Source: Galerina marginata (taxonomy: Eukaryota; Basidiomycota; Agaricomycetes; Agaricales; Galerinaceae). Taken from it: a stretch of 64,000 nt of DNA. Each line of letters opens with the position of its first letter. The first letter of the stretch is position 1. Below the pieces are notes generated by a model. It saw nothing but the letters and a program-made list of their open reading frames with translations. It made no database searches and was not told the origin of the DNA. A program made the translations under genes and the position numbers. This document shows, piece after piece, positions 44,397 to 57,689 of the stretch. The stretch is from the NCBI GenBank assembly GCA_023014335.1, contig JAECYW010000003.1, positions 2,666,001 to 2,730,000 of the forward strand, written 5' to 3'.

Positions 44397-46084
44397 ATGG
44401 GTAAGTGCATTACCTTATCTCACTAATTGACAGCCTTGCTCATCCTCATATCCTCGTGGTTGCAGCATCCCCAACCACGAGTTCAATCCCGAGCATAATA
44501 CCAACTCCAGTCCTTTTTTTTCAAAACGTACCACAACCCATTACCTGCAAGCCGGTCAACATTACATGGTTCTATTCTGGACCTGAGAATCCTATCACCT
44601 TGGTTGCGACCAACCTTGGTGTATCGCAGAATGATCCTGCACCACCCCTCACGTCGTCTTCGTCGTCGTCCAAGCATCTCACCGACAGTGACGGCGACAC
44701 CGACGGCGACAGGCGACGTGCCATACCAACTGGCGCCAACAATCCTATGTCTATATTGAGCGTGCCAATTGCATCGAATGTTGACCCACTTACACTGTCC
44801 TATTCATGGCCATCAGTCAACATTCCGCAGGGTTGGTACATGATCAATGCGACCATGAATGCCGAGGAGTACAGCTGCGTTTCCTCTCCATTCTTTGTCC
44901 ATAATGGCACCGATACGTCGTGTATTTCCGATATTGTGATCCCCTCGACCTCCTCATCCCCTGCAGCAACTCCTTCGAGTCCCGCATCTACGGGTGCAGT
45001 GCCCGTGGGTGGATCGTCAAAACTAAATTTAGGCGCAATTGTTGGCGTTAGCGTTGGGGCAGTTGTTCTTGTTAGTTTCGTACTTGGTGCCTGGCTTTGC
45101 CTCAACCGTAAAGCCAGACCTGGCGGAGTCCTCGGAAACGGGCGCTCTAACCGGTGGAATGGCCTTAGCTCCGTCGACTCCAGAGCTCTCACTAGCAGCA
45201 ATGCCAAACATTACCCTTCTGCCCGACGTCAAACCCGTTCTGAATCCATAGGCACCATCCCGATCTCCCCCTCTGAAGAGGCTGTTGGAGCAGAGAAGAA
45301 TTCTATTTACGGCAAATCCAATGACCATTACGGCCCACTCGATGGGCCTGGAGTTTCCCTTGCAGCGATGCCTGTTCTGCAGCATCAAAGCCCAAGATCG
45401 AAAGCAGGTTCGAGAACCTATTCAGCCTCGTCCTTGAACTCGAACGGTTTTCCCTCAAACGAATTCGCCACACCTCCTGTGCGACGACCGTCTGTTCCCG
45501 ATTCCATGATCGGTAGACGGTCAATCGACTCTTCCAATACGTACCCACCCACCTCACCAGTATCGCCTCACGGAGGAAGGAGCCCGAATCAATTCACAGC
45601 CGCTAACATGTCTCGATCATCTCATTCCAGCACATCGGCCACGCAACAAACGTCGACCATCGCACAGACTACCCCATCTCAGTCGACTCATGGCCTCGTG
45701 CAGCAATACCGTCCCGCACCATCACCATCGCCGCAGCCTGATCCCGTCAGCCCAACGAGTGACGCCACTAAGCAGGCCAATCGCCATTCTTTAGGGGGCA
45801 GGAAACGCAAACCCGTTCCAGCTTATGATCCCAGTCGAGAGCCCACCTCGCCTTCTCTTCCACGGCCGATGGCGACTCCTTCACCTATTCCTCCTTCACC
45901 TTCACCTGGTCCAGATCAAGTAAACGCTACGACGACCGGGGCACATTATGCCACACGCAACCATGCCGGTCAGGACAGCAGTCTGCCGGAGTTGGCGCAT
46001 AAGAGCAGCTTTGGACCTGGTGGTATTGAAGGAAAGCCGCTGCATTATCTAATTCCAGACATGCCGATGTCCTCGAAGGACTGA
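44397..46084 (+). CDS. Single-pass cell-surface protein, Ser/Pro-rich (mid2-like layout)
   Basis: An ATG at 44397-44399 with one extra base before a 65-bp intron (44401-44465) joins a long second exon ending at 46084; about 540 residues. An N-terminal beta-like domain (ITCKPVNITWFYSGPENPITL, then GWYMINATMNAEEYSCVSSPF with paired Cys) is followed by a Ser/Thr/Pro stalk and one membrane helix (LGAIVGVSVGAVVLVSFVLGAW). A long Ser/Pro/Thr-rich cytoplasmic tail follows with many SP sites. This layout fits fungal wall-stress sensors or adhesion-type proteins, but no catalytic domain is seen. The short start exon lacks a classical signal peptide, so the true 5' exon may lie further upstream. Confidence 0.65.
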
Positions 46085-49000
46085 CCTAATTTTTTTTGTT
46101 GTGTATTCTGACGTTTGTTTGCTATTGCCGCTGAAGGAGCTTTTTTATATTCTAAAAGGTGATGGGTGAAGTGGAAAACGAAGCATGATAGCGGCATTGT
46201 AGCAGCGCCCATACCTTCTCGAGGATGATGACTGTCCGATGGCGTTATCGTTCTCGGCAACCTCTGACGTTGATTCTTACTATTCTCATGACCTTTATTC
46301 CAAATTTTACGTATTCACGTTGTTTTATCTTTTTATCTCTGCTCAATTTGGAAAAGCATTTACTTCTTTGTGGCTTTGTAAGGTCCCACAACGCCCAATA
46401 GGTGCCAGATAATCCTCGGAATGACTAGTTGTGGCCAGGGACTTCTTTGATTGTGAATTCAACCACATTTCTTTTCCGTTCTAGTCCGTTCTACGCGATA
46501 TCTTCAGGTTGTTGGGGAAACAACCCTTGATAAACAACTATTTTTTCCGTGCCATCACGTCGCGCCACAGTTTAATTGGCATCCCTTATCTCTCCGGAAA
46601 TGACACATAAGTACCCCAGCCATTTTTTGACCTACTGGTTCATGGATGCCCCACATTTTGCTCTTGTTTCTTTCACCATAGTGTCCTGGCCTCTCGACCT
46701 GTCAGCAACGTTCCATTCATGCGATGCCTTCGGCCTGCATCTTGGTCTATATGCATTTCCCTGGGAATGCTGTTCACGTTCTAGAACAACACCGTTACAT
46801 CTTGAAGCTCTATGATTCTGGGACTGCGGAGGTGCCAGTGTGCATTCAGGAAATTAATGTCTCCGATTTCAATTCAACACTGCGGACAATGACACACCGG
46901 GCAGTCAAATGCCAGTTGGGGTTCTCAGCTCAGTTTTTCCCAATTTTAGTCATCGATAATGGTCTTAATCATTCTGAGACGAAGATAACTAAAGTTGGCT
47001 AAGAACTCCGGGCATTGGGCTTCAAACAATATGCCTCGCCTGGGGTTGATTTCTCCTCCTTGAAGCTCCTCAGCTATCTGATCGGTGTGAACCTCATCTT
47101 TCTTACCCATGACATCAAAAGTGTGGTATGCGACTTGAGTCTTCGAGGACCAGTTATTCTTGCGCAAGCCTATCATCTCTCATGCTCAAAAATGCTATCT
47201 TGGACCGCTTATCAGGAAGTTGGACGTGCAGAAGGCCATCTGGAACCGCGTTTTGTGACCCCACAGTTTGGTGGGTCCGTCGGTATCATGGATCGGCGGG
47301 CACGGCATCCTTCAGTCTGACGGCAGGTATTGGATGCAACTTCATATCACTGTCCTTCTCTTCGAAGTTCGAACGATGGCCTGACGAACAGTTGCATCCC
47401 GTGCCCAAGACATGTGACGCTGAATTTTTGCATCGTGCGGATCCCCAAGCCTCGTTTTTTATCTTTCATATTATATGATTCCCCATAACTTCACGGTCAA
47501 GCTTCGTCTTTTTGGGACTCGTGGACTAGGTGGGAAGTTACTTCCCCTAACCAAGAGAAGTCTCCTTATGACATTGTCCATTCTCGGTGTAACCTCACCC
47601 CATTTAAACCTCGCCTTTTAATTCCAGGTAGGGCCTGAGGACTTTCTGGCTCAATCGCTGCTAGCTGCGAGTCTTTAACGGAATCTGCGCCGGCCTGTGG
47701 TCCGGTATCTCATCCTTCCACCTCTTTGTCTGACATTGGATGACGGTTCAATTTTTTTTGGAGGACTAGCAAGCATGTGGTGCTTAAATCGCTTTGACAG
47801 TGATTGATCTGACAGACAGTTTAGATGAAGGGTATACATCGTCCTTGGATGCGATAACCAACCTGCCTTCTGTGTTTCTATCCTGGTTCCTATCGATTGA
47901 AGCCCGATACAACTGCTTGGTGTACTTGGACTGAAAAAAGATGACCTCGGCCTCCGTCAGTCATGGCGATTTCCGATTGTTTACGACCGCATTTTCGATT
48001 GCGTTGTATCGTTAGATTACGTAGGAATGTCAAAGGCCGACGGACGGACATCTTCATCTCGTTAGCCGAGAACTTCTGTCATTAAACATTACTTCTGGCT
48101 TGCAGATCTTCACGTACTTGGAAGTCACAGTGCCGAAGTTCCTTTCCAACTCGGGGAGTAATTTATTTTCCTTATGTGGTTAGTCGACGAACACTCTGCC
48201 GTACATGCACATTTCGTCTTTCCTCTCTGTCCAGGCAGCCTGCATCGCCACCTAGGTCCCCAAATCAACGGAGAAAAGATCGTGCCCATGTCCGACTGAA
48301 AGCCCGAGGCATGTGGTTTACAGGCGCGGTCTTTTTTGCACCTGACATGTTGGATGTTGGGACGCTGTCATTGCTCTCAAATTCGAAATTGCGGCTTTCG
48401 GTAAGCGATTCGATCGATAGATTGGTTCATTAACTCTCCATATTTGCCTCGAGGCAAATATCATTAAATTCCAGGCAACAAACATCGAAAGGGGACTTGC
48501 CTCCATTTCAATCTAAGACTGTCATTCTGGCTCGTAAAAATGCGCAGTGAGGTAATTGACCCCATTGGACGCGGCAATTGGGCAGGACGCACCAAACCTT
48601 TGGCCTTCTCCGCAGGTACGTTGGGGTCATACTTTTGTTTGCAAACTTATGTTTGATGATCATTGTGTGTTCAGTGTTAGTGCTGTCAGAATGGGGATTA
48701 AAACAACGTTTCTCCGGCATTTCTTGGTGACCGTTCTTCCTCTAAACGAATGTGTGCAGGTCCTTGAATATAGGATCGAAAAGGTGGGCTCACTTTAATC
48801 CCAGTTAAATGGGCTGGCTCCGGACCCTCAGCTCTAAGCTCTAATGCATGCGAAGGCAAGACGAGCAATCCATCTCGCTTAAGCAATGACGACATGACGT
48901 TTCCTGTCAATGGGCAACTGATAACTCCTGTAATTTTTTGCACCCTTCTCGATTTGCTGAACTTCCATTGGTTATGTATCGAACTTCTCAGGGAATATTG

Positions 49001-49448
49001 GGGCTGGCCACAGGGTTGAAGTTCATCACATTGTTTCGCGCATAATTTCGCAGGCATAGAAGCCCTGTGGAACCAAAGGAGGTCATTGGGCGGCTATGAA
49101 TTGTATAAGAAATTGCATCTTCCTTCCATCGGATGGTATCAACTCCCCGCATTCATTTTACAGCGAATCTAAGATATTAAAGGGTGAGTGTACGGCGGCG
49201 GTGGACCTGAAAAGAATCGCGGAAGATATGATTCTAACTTTAAGGTTGCCTGTAGTATTCTGTCTTCTGAATCCAGCAATATCCACATCGGCGCAGTCTC
49301 AGTAGGGAGGTTGTAAGGGTCCAGATTAAATGTGTTCTGATTCCAAAATCATATCAAAGAGAAGGCTTGTTGACAATGGTGGGGTAATTTAATATCCTTC
49401 TAATATTAGTGTGAGAGAAGGGGTCCCTTTGGTCACAAACGAAGTGTG
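46085..49448. other. Long gene-poor stretch
   Basis: No gene supported over 3.3 kb. Scattered frames (for example on the minus strand at 46946-47176) show no domain, and no exon chain could be built. It may hold old, degenerate transposon sequence, but no terminal repeats or polymerase motifs were seen. Confidence 0.4.
48440..48461. repeat. Perfect 22-bp palindrome
   Basis: The sequence starting atatttgcc and centred on TCGA reads identically on both strands over 22 bp. It lies in the gene-poor stretch. Its purpose is unknown; it could be a dimer-binding site, a hairpin or chance. Confidence 0.7.
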
Positions 49449-51300
49449 TCATGACCAACCACCTGGTGTCCTGTTTCGCAAGGGTAAAGGAAGCCATGGC
49501 TTCGTCGATTTCCGTTTCTGGCTGGTCGAGGACAACCCAACTTTTCGTATCTTTGCGAGCCTGTGTCACGTCATTAGTAAGAAGAGAACCCTGCAGAAAC
49601 TTGCCGACTCACTTGCGGAAGCCCATCCACGCGACGATAAAAGCGAGACTAGCTGATAACCCGGTCATGGCGTAGAAGCCATACGGATGTTGCTCGAGGT
49701 GGCTCATGAGCTGTACCACGGGACATAAATTAGATTAGAGAGTTAAATTGAATGATGAAAACAAGGTAGCACTGACATTCATTCCAAACAAACCAGCTAT
49801 CAAAGCACCGGAACCAACACCAAGCGTAGCAATCGATACCTAGATAGAAGTTAGATTAGCTAGCATGACGCGGAATGAAGACATGCTTGTAAATCCAGCG
49901 CCAAAAGAGCATTCCGATTGGAGTCCAGTATCAACTCAACAATTTCCTGCGTCGATTGAACATTGTTCTATGATAAGAGGTGAATAATATGTCTTAGCAT
50001 AAATGTTGCTATTATTACCTCGATATTCTCGGCTTCGTTGACAATTTCTTCGACCTGTTTTGAGAAAGACTCCAATAATACTTCAAGTTCCTCGTGATCA
50101 GTGACCGCTCGGTTATTCTTCTTGTCGCTTAAATACATTGCGTCCATATCCTCATCTGGATAGAAAGTCTGAGTTAAACGGACGGAACAGAGAAACAATG
50201 ACATTATAAAAGCACCTTGACTGAGAACCTCATCTATTGCTTCCTCAACCTGTTTCGTACTTGAATAAGATTTACGTCATGAAAAGGTATGGAACTAGGT
50301 CACCAGTGTGGCCCTATTTTTAAAACTTGCCAACCGTCGGGAATAATGCAGAAGTCTCTTGAAGCGATCATGGTCGATGTTATCCTCCATCTCAGCCAGG
50401 AGGCCGCCAACCAGATTACGGATAAATACCATCTCGGCCTCCAGGGCACTCAGAACAGATAGGAGGATGGATTCAAGCGCGCTGGCATCGGAAATGAGTT
50501 ATGTTGGTCATGCAGAAACCGGCTGTGACAAAATACCGAAACTCATAGGGTGGTCCTGCACTCTTCGCTTTGAGATTGTGCTGATAAAAAAAGTCAGTAG
50601 CAGTACAGTGGAGAGTCAACAAAGCAACTCACTTCTAGATGGTACAAAAACACGGAATGAAGTCTCGAATCAGCAGAGCCATAGGTGTCGAATAAGATGA
50701 CAGCATCCGCTTTGACAAGCGCGCGTATATGAAGCATGTTAACCTGCGAGTAGATAGGTAACCGAACGCAAGTAGTTGGAATTCGAGTACACATACCAAA
50801 ATTGCTTCTTTTCGAACAAGAATAGTGGGGACGAGGTTCGGAATCCTGGAATCAATTTTCCGGAGGTCACGAGCCTATCAAGTCCGAAAGTTCAGCGGTA
50901 TTCAAGTCCGCATCGAAGCATCCTGCTCTTACGTTCAAACAGTGCTCGACACTGAGATCCGATTTCTTGAATTGACCGGAGATTGTTTTGACATTGCCTG
51001 TGCGTCTTTCATCTCAGGCATGGTCCGTCCGTTTAGCAAATACGACTACCTTCATCATCAAGAACAGTACCTGGGTCGACCATCAGCAGTCAATACAGGA
51101 CACGAGGTTTATTACTCACAGCGTAGCATGAGATCGGTTGGCTGTCGACCTTTCATTACCTTATCCAAAATAGCAGCCCTTGCAACATCTTGTTCATTAT
51201 CAGGGTGTTCGGTGAACTCTGCTGATCGAGATTGGGACTTGAACGACCACGAAATGTGTCGGCTATTCTTGGGTAGAACCGAAGTCAATGTGTGGGGATA
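49449..51300 (-). CDS. MRS2: MRS2-type magnesium channel (5' end unresolved)
   Basis: CorA/MRS2 family channel for Mg2+ uptake, in fungi usually in the inner mitochondrial membrane. Motifs in order: LMLR|CTVLDDEG|NVKTISGQFKK, RDLRKIDSRIPNLVP, TILVRKEAIL|VNMLHIRALV, PYEFR|ALESILLSVL, MEDNIDHDRFKRLL, DMDAMYLSDKK, the channel helix SIATLGVGSGALIAGLFGMN with the signature GMN, then a second helix (GLSASLAFIVAWMGF) and a basic tail ending at 49449. Many short introns. One exon is only about 21-22 nt (CTVLDDEG, near 51070). The intron after ALLALDLQ starts GC and not GT. The first exon with the targeting peptide was not found. Confidence 0.85.
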
Positions 51301-52178
51301 ATGACTTAAGAAGTGTGCAGAAACAATATCAGGTCTCTTGCCCCTCACGCGGTGGTCCAGGGTGATGTTTCGAAGCTGGGTAGAGTTCGAAAGACCATAC
51401 TGGCAGAATCGTTGGTGGTGCAGGACAGGCTGTCCGATTCTGAAGACATTGGACCCCTTTACATGGCTTGCACAGTGCACCCAGCACGCTCTATGCATGC
51501 GCGAAGAGAAAAACGGGTCCCAACCAGGCTTGCCACCCAGATTCAGTGGTGGACGAGAGTGAATTTGAAAAATAATTACTTGGCAAGCTCGTGATGGAAT
51601 TTGTGACAAGGAGCGTGACCAAGGAATTTTAATTCTCGTTGACCCTGCTTAACCCCAGACCAACCCCAGACTTCCAGGATCCCCACACACCGATTCGGAA
51701 AAGTTACCGTTTGAATACAGGTATCTACCCCGATTAAGACTTCCTCATTCTCAGAGCAATCTGACGCCTTCATAGGTCATGTATTGATATCGCAAACGCC
51801 GAAAGAGATAGCTGGATCATCCGAGCCGTTCGCAGTGTTTTTCATCTCTTATCAAGATTTCTCTTCGTTTACTTCCATCCCGAGATTGGCTTTCTGGCTT
51901 CCGATGTCCCTCAAGCATCCAGTTCAAACTTCTGGTTTGTGAAAACGTTGCCACAACGTGCTTTCCTTTCACCTGATCGGACATACCCGTGTTCGGTAAA
52001 GATGAAGGAGAAGATCATGCATCTGCTGATATCATTCTTTTACCGGCTGAGGCCCACTTCGCGGCCTTATTACATCTTAAGATCATGCCTTCGACTGCTA
52101 CTTCAACTTCGGCGGCTACCTTTTCTCATATTATGACCTGCGCTTGACGTACCCTCTCTACTTTCTCTCCCCACTACC

Positions 52179-52991
52179 ATGCATGAGACTCGTAGACTCC
52201 TGGAAGCTGCTACTGCTCTATCTCTGGTCCTTCAAAATGCTTCAATACCTCATGCGTTCTATGGAAGTGTACTGACAGCATTGCTGGCCAACACTCCTCT
52301 CAGTGACGCAAGTATATTCCCCACCAGCCAAAGCCTGATTTTCATCTTTTGCTCGCTGCACTTCAGGAGATTTTCTGTATTGTCGAAGGTGGCCAGAACC
52401 AAGCTCACCCTTTCCGTAGAACGCGAGACGCGGTATCGGGAAATGAGGACTTTTCCATTATTAACTCTCCTTGGACGAACCGGTAAGGAATCCCTCAACT
52501 TGTCGTGTTTAGTCATTGCTCATTTTGTTCAGGTTACACGTCACATACCGTCGTCTGATTCCGGCAATCGAAGTCAGTGTAACACTATTTAATGCCTCTC
52601 TGAGCATCTGCCTGATCAAAACCTGTCCATTATTTCAGATTGAGATACTGCCGGCTGGAGAAACGGGTCCGCGTCATCTGGACACGTCAACAGTCATGAA
52701 GGTGCAAAATGTTCCCTTCCTGACGGTATCCGAGTTTATTCGTGCCAAACTAAAATCTTGGGTGATGTATGTTCCAATCACTTATCTTCATAACGTTTCT
52801 AACGCCTCACCCGCTATATTTCAAGAGGCGGTTCAGATAGGGACGCCCAGGACATCTCATATGTGCTCATTCGATATTGGAACCGTATCGACATTAATCG
52901 AATCACTGAGCAAGACATGAACGTCTTCGTTACTCGAAACGCCGCTGCAGCACCTGCCTGGGCAGCTTTAAGGAGGAAATACGGAATGTGA
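52179..52991 (+). CDS. Nucleotidyltransferase-like protein (agaric-type)
   Basis: Five exons in frame from 52179 to the TGA at 52991; about 195 residues. The start is MHETRRLLEAATALSL, then HAFYGSVLTALLANTPLSD|EIFCIVEGG and HPFRRTRDAV, NRLHVTYRRLIPAIEIEILPAG, VPFLTVSEFIRAKLKSW and a C-terminal WAALRRKYGM-like end. The layout (AHAFxGS, then a strand with acidic residues, a VPFLTVSEFIRAK helix) matches a nucleotidyltransferase-like group common in mushrooms. The first intron has a GC donor (GCAAGT). The catalytic status is uncertain, as one expected acidic residue is not clear. Confidence 0.7.
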
Positions 52992-55767
52992 TACTAATTT
53001 ACCAATGTCATGACCTGCTTTGCGGGATGACTCGAAAACCACCCCACATTAGGTCGGATAGTGATCTTGACGTTGTAGGAAAGACGATGGGCAGGGAGAG
53101 TCACAAAAGATCATCTCCCACAAAATCTGTATCAATAACTTTTTGTATATCATGTATAACATGGTTTATCAAACATTCAGCGTACCATGTGAACTTGACG
53201 GAGGCTTTGATTAAACCGTGACTGATCTTCGAATCAGAGCTCCGACAGGCGGGGAAATTTGTAGATGGCTGGCGGAGCGTTATCTCGTCTTCCTCGTCGT
53301 CCTCTGTATCATGCAAGAGCGCGTGTGTGTATCTGATAGCTAGATTGCGCACCACACGGTGGCTGGATTTCGGCTTGAATCCGAGGATGAAAATAGGTGT
53401 GACGGAGGATTCGGCGTTAGTCGAGGTCTTGACGCAAAGGTCGACGCCGGAATTGACTGTCGCGTCTTATGGTCCCCAAATCCTGGCCGGAAAGTAGTCC
53501 CAAAGGATTACTGTCACTGCAAGTCATCGTACCACAGTGCCTGGCTCTATGTGTTCTGTTTGAGTGGATATAAGGAATGAGAATAGGGTGATCTCCAACG
53601 CTAGGACCGAAAGGCTTACAATGATCGTCAACGCTGTCTGGCATCCCGTTTAGACCTCGTCCTCTCGATTATACTGGCTCATGCGGGTTGGCGCTCCTAT
53701 TTTGCGGGCTTTCATATCTTCAGTTGGCGCGTCTGGAGAACCGTCGTCGGTAACCTCCGGATTGAGGCGAGAGGGTACTCGGACATCTCAGATTGGGCTT
53801 GGTCGCCGTGGCGGACTGCGCGGTTCGGAAGTGGGCAAGAAGGGAGTGACACTAGACTTGGTAAAGATGGAAGAGCCAGAGGGCAGAAAATGACGGATCT
53901 GGCATTGTCAGACACATCATAACGGTTGTACAACCAAATAAAAGGTAGGCGGAAAACAAGTGGCACGCCGCTGCCGGACAACCCCAAAACTTGTTAATAG
54001 AAAAGCCGCGTGACCCATTCCATCATCTAACAGAAGGCAAGGAACGATTTGGGAACGACTGGCTGGTTTCGAGCATGGCGAAATCGTCAGCTGGACAATA
54101 TGTCGTAGGCTCCATTAGTATCCCGGTCGGCGGCCTTTGGCATAACTACAGTTTAACTGCCTACAAGCCAGTAGTGTCTAGGCTCTGAGCACTTGCCTCC
54201 CTCCCCGTTACTTCTTGCAGAAGTTCTATCAATAGTGTTGAACCCAGGCGAAGTTGCAGGACTTTGGACCAGAGCACCAAAATAAGAAATTGCTTGAGAA
54301 AGCCCGCGAACGGAGGTGTCAAGATACCAAGAGACATGATTTGACAGAAGGACAGTATTCTTTATCTATTCACCCCGTCTGTGTGGGGCACATAATTATT
54401 TTGGAAGGCTGGACGCCCCAGCGACCGATCAACAATCACGGGAATCTGTGAAATCAGGAAAAAATGACACGGCAAAAGGTATGATCTATCCCTTCGGTGG
54501 GTGTTATCGATTGTGTTCAGTGGGCTCATGACACCAGCCCCAAGGCCGTTATAACATGAGAAGGGGTTCTCGTAATAATCCGAAATAGAAAGTTGAACTG
54601 ACTTTCAACGCATCGACCACACCTGAGACATTTTTTCTGGGTTCTATACTCACAATTACTTACGGAACCTGAAAGACTATATCCTGTTCGCTTATTCGTG
54701 AGCTAGTTCCTCAAAGACAGGTTGAGTCTCGTCACCCGTAGCATTGGTATACAGATTATTAGGTCGGTAACTTCCGTGCGACGCTAGTGACGTTCTAATT
54801 TTATACGCGTTTCCTCTTCGGAATGAATCGCCCACAGCTCTGGACACGGATTCCAGAATTAGTTCGCCTCTTTGTCAGGATCACGGGTAATTATAATACC
54901 AGTGTTCAAGGAGGGTAAAAGTGAAGCGGCTCCGCCGGGCACCTTTGATTTTAAATGCTCAGCATCGAGGAAGAGAATTAGGGCATCATCACCTGTCAGC
55001 GCCTTGACTTTTGACAATCCTCGATGGCAAGAACATGGACTCGTTCAGAAAATCGCCGGCGGTAAATAAAGAAGCACTGAAAATAAGCGAAGTCAGGAAA
55101 TATGTAAGAGCCCTTCTTCTTTCCGAGTCTCTGATTCCAAGGGGTGTGGGGTATTTCACACGTCTCACGGCAACGTCATGGAGGAGTTTGAACGTTGGTC
55201 TGGAGTCCAACCTATAGCATTACAGAAATGGCGGCCCTCCCATCGAGAGATTTATCGTGTGGTTCTGTGAAGATAGCAGAAAGACAGATGATAGATGCAC
55301 ATGTGTATCGTTGGTGTGATAAGAACGCAAAGGAGGCTTTAATTTGATGCAAGTCCGGCAAGTTCGGCGCTACTGATGCCGCCTTTATTTATTTGTGTTT
55401 ACTTACCTTTTTGGAATTGAGCAAGAACACCCACAGCTGCCAAAGCTACATAACCTTAGGAGTTGAGTGGGTAATGCTGTATACGCGCTGGGACGTCTTG
55501 GGAGGCCTTCTGAGTCTAGTATAGTTTCTATTAGCTTGAAGCACCCGTTACCAGGCTCCATGCGTGTGAGGAAGGTACATCCAGTCTAAATTTGACTCCA
55601 TGTTTCGTGATCTGCAGAGCTAACTTCTGACTTCAATCGTGTACACACCCGTCGTAATCCTGGGCATAAAGACGCTTCAAACTGCTCAAGCGCTCACAGG
55701 CCACGGTGTTATTTACATGTTTCACTACTCACGGTATTCACGAATATCCCGTTCCTATCTGATTGCT
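52992..55767. other. Unresolved stretch with coding-like patches on the minus strand
   Basis: No complete gene model. Patches look coding on the minus strand: a hydrophobic segment (ALTIIVSLSVLALEITLFSF, about 53560-53650), a stretch ending in acidic residues (HDTEDDEEDEI, about 53270-53320), and near 54870-55210 two overlapping frames (a helical SERRRALTYFLTSLIF and a soluble ALTGDDALILFLDAEHL). They could be one polytopic membrane protein gene and another small gene, but joins keep failing. Nothing clear lies in 55210-55767. Confidence 0.25.
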
Positions 55768-57188
55768 CTACATCTTCCCCACCACTCGAAGCACCATCTC
55801 CTCACTCAGACCTAAATAGTTAGCAGGGTCACAGAGGCGTTCTAGTGTCGCCCTTTCAATCTCAGATTTCTTGACGGTGTCGTTACTCGCTAGAAGGTCT
55901 AGAAAAGACACGCTCGTGTCCGCTGCTGCTTGTCTGCAGACGTCGTACACCAGGTCGTGGGCAACTTGCCGACCTATCCTCTTCCCAAGAGCCATCATGA
56001 CGGCTTCGCTGACGATCGCTCCATTCGTCAGCTCAAGGTTCCTCCTCATCGCTTCAGGATACACTTCCAGGCCTTCCACAAGCTCGAGGGTGTGTATCAG
56101 TGCCGCGTGCGTCAGTGTAGATATTTGCGGTAGCACGATCCATTCGATCTCCCAAGGGCCGGTGCTGCGCTCGTGGTCCTCTACCATGGCATCAAATAAC
56201 GCAGCGCTTAATTGCCTGACGGTACTGGAAATTGCGGTGATATAGACGCTTGAGATAGGGTTCCTTTTCTGAGGCATGGTGCTGCTTGAGCCACGATGCG
56301 GTGCGAAGGGCTCGGATACTTCCCCGACCTCAGTCTGCATAAGGAGCTTGACGTCCAGTGCAAATTTAGCACATGTTCCGGTCAAGAGCGCAAAGAACGC
56401 TCCAACTTCAGCGATGCGATCCCTCTCAGTGTGCCATGCAATTTCAGGAGGATTTAATCCAAGTGCAGCGGCCAGCTGATCCTGGACCTGTAGGGCCAGA
56501 CCTGTGTCAGCAAGCGTCGCAAGAGTTCCGGCTGCGCCTCCAAATTCCAGTACGAGGAGACGCGGTAATATCTCTCCGAGCCGCTGACGATGTCTTTGAA
56601 AGGTAGCAAGCAGGCGGGCGATTTTGAAACCAAATGTCATTGGGACAGCCTGCTGCAAATTTGAACGCGCCGCCATAGGTGTAGATTTATGTTGCAGGGC
56701 CAGGTTTCTTAACGCGGAGATGATCCCGTCTAGAGCTCTTGAGACGAGGCCACAAGTATCACGCAACTGCAGAACGGTGGCTGTATCTGTTACATCCTTG
56801 GGCAGTTTGTAAGACCGAGAAAGTTTAATATTTACAAGAAATATCGTCATCCCACCTGAGTTGTAGCACCCCAGTGGGCCCATTCACCTAGCCCTTCCTG
56901 AACGCTATTGACCGACCTGACAAGCTGCCTGACCACTGGCAAGACCGGGTAGCCGATCTTTTTCGTTTCCTCCCCCAATTCTTGCATATCCATTAATTCG
57001 ACAAGACATTTGGACTTGATAGCATTTGCTGCCTCCTCTGGAATAATCCCCAGCCGAGCCTGGATCATGGCCAGTGAGCCTTCGAACTCCAGATAATACT
57101 GAGTTCGTCTCTGATCAGACCAGATTTCGGAAGCTTCTGGGGTAGAGAATATATGGCGGAATACGATGGAATCAGAAATCGCAGTCAT
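55768..57188 (-). CDS. Fumarase/aspartase-superfamily lyase, 3-carboxymuconate cycloisomerase-like
   Basis: Two exons (56856-57188 and 55768-56796) separated by a 59-bp intron give 453 residues, the usual length for the family. The signature loop GSSSTMPQKRNP is present, with the earlier WAHWGATTQ|DVTDTA box and a C-terminal helical part. The match is to the adenylosuccinate lyase/CMLE branch. 3-Carboxy-cis,cis-muconate cycloisomerase acts in the protocatechuate branch of the beta-ketoadipate pathway, useful for aromatics from lignin. Known fungal CMLE enzymes are often a beta-propeller type, so this fumarase-fold type would be the bacterial form. Adenylosuccinate lyase itself is less likely given the closest motifs. 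The ATG at 57188 opens MTAISDSIVF. Confidence 0.8.
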
Positions 57189-57689
57189 TATTGTACCGTT
57201 CTCTATTCGTCACCGATGTGCGAAGTTAAGTCCTTTGACGATGGTGATGGCGCTTCGCAGAGATTCGAGCTTCACCGTCAGCGATGAGAGCATGCTGAGA
57301 TGGCGTCAGGGATTGCCCTTTCAGGCAATAAGCTATTTTGAGAAACCACGCGCCACGTTCCTTTCTCGTTCCTCAAAAAGGCACCCTCGAGGCCTCATGG
57401 CAAACGTGCATTTAGATTTCTATCGCACCAAGTCCTGGAGTGTCCTGAGCACCTTGGAAGTTGTATAATATGCATGACCTGACTTTTCTGCTTTACAACC
57501 GGTGATATTGATCAGTCATGCCACACAAGCCAACACGACAACCAGACCTGAAAACGACCAATAAAGGGTAACAAGTAATAAAATTTGGAGCGTACAGATC
57601 AAATGGGTCAAAAGAACGAAGGGTGGCGATACAAGTTGGAGGAGAACAAAACCTAAGAAATTTGGATACGAAAAAAAAAACTACAATTT

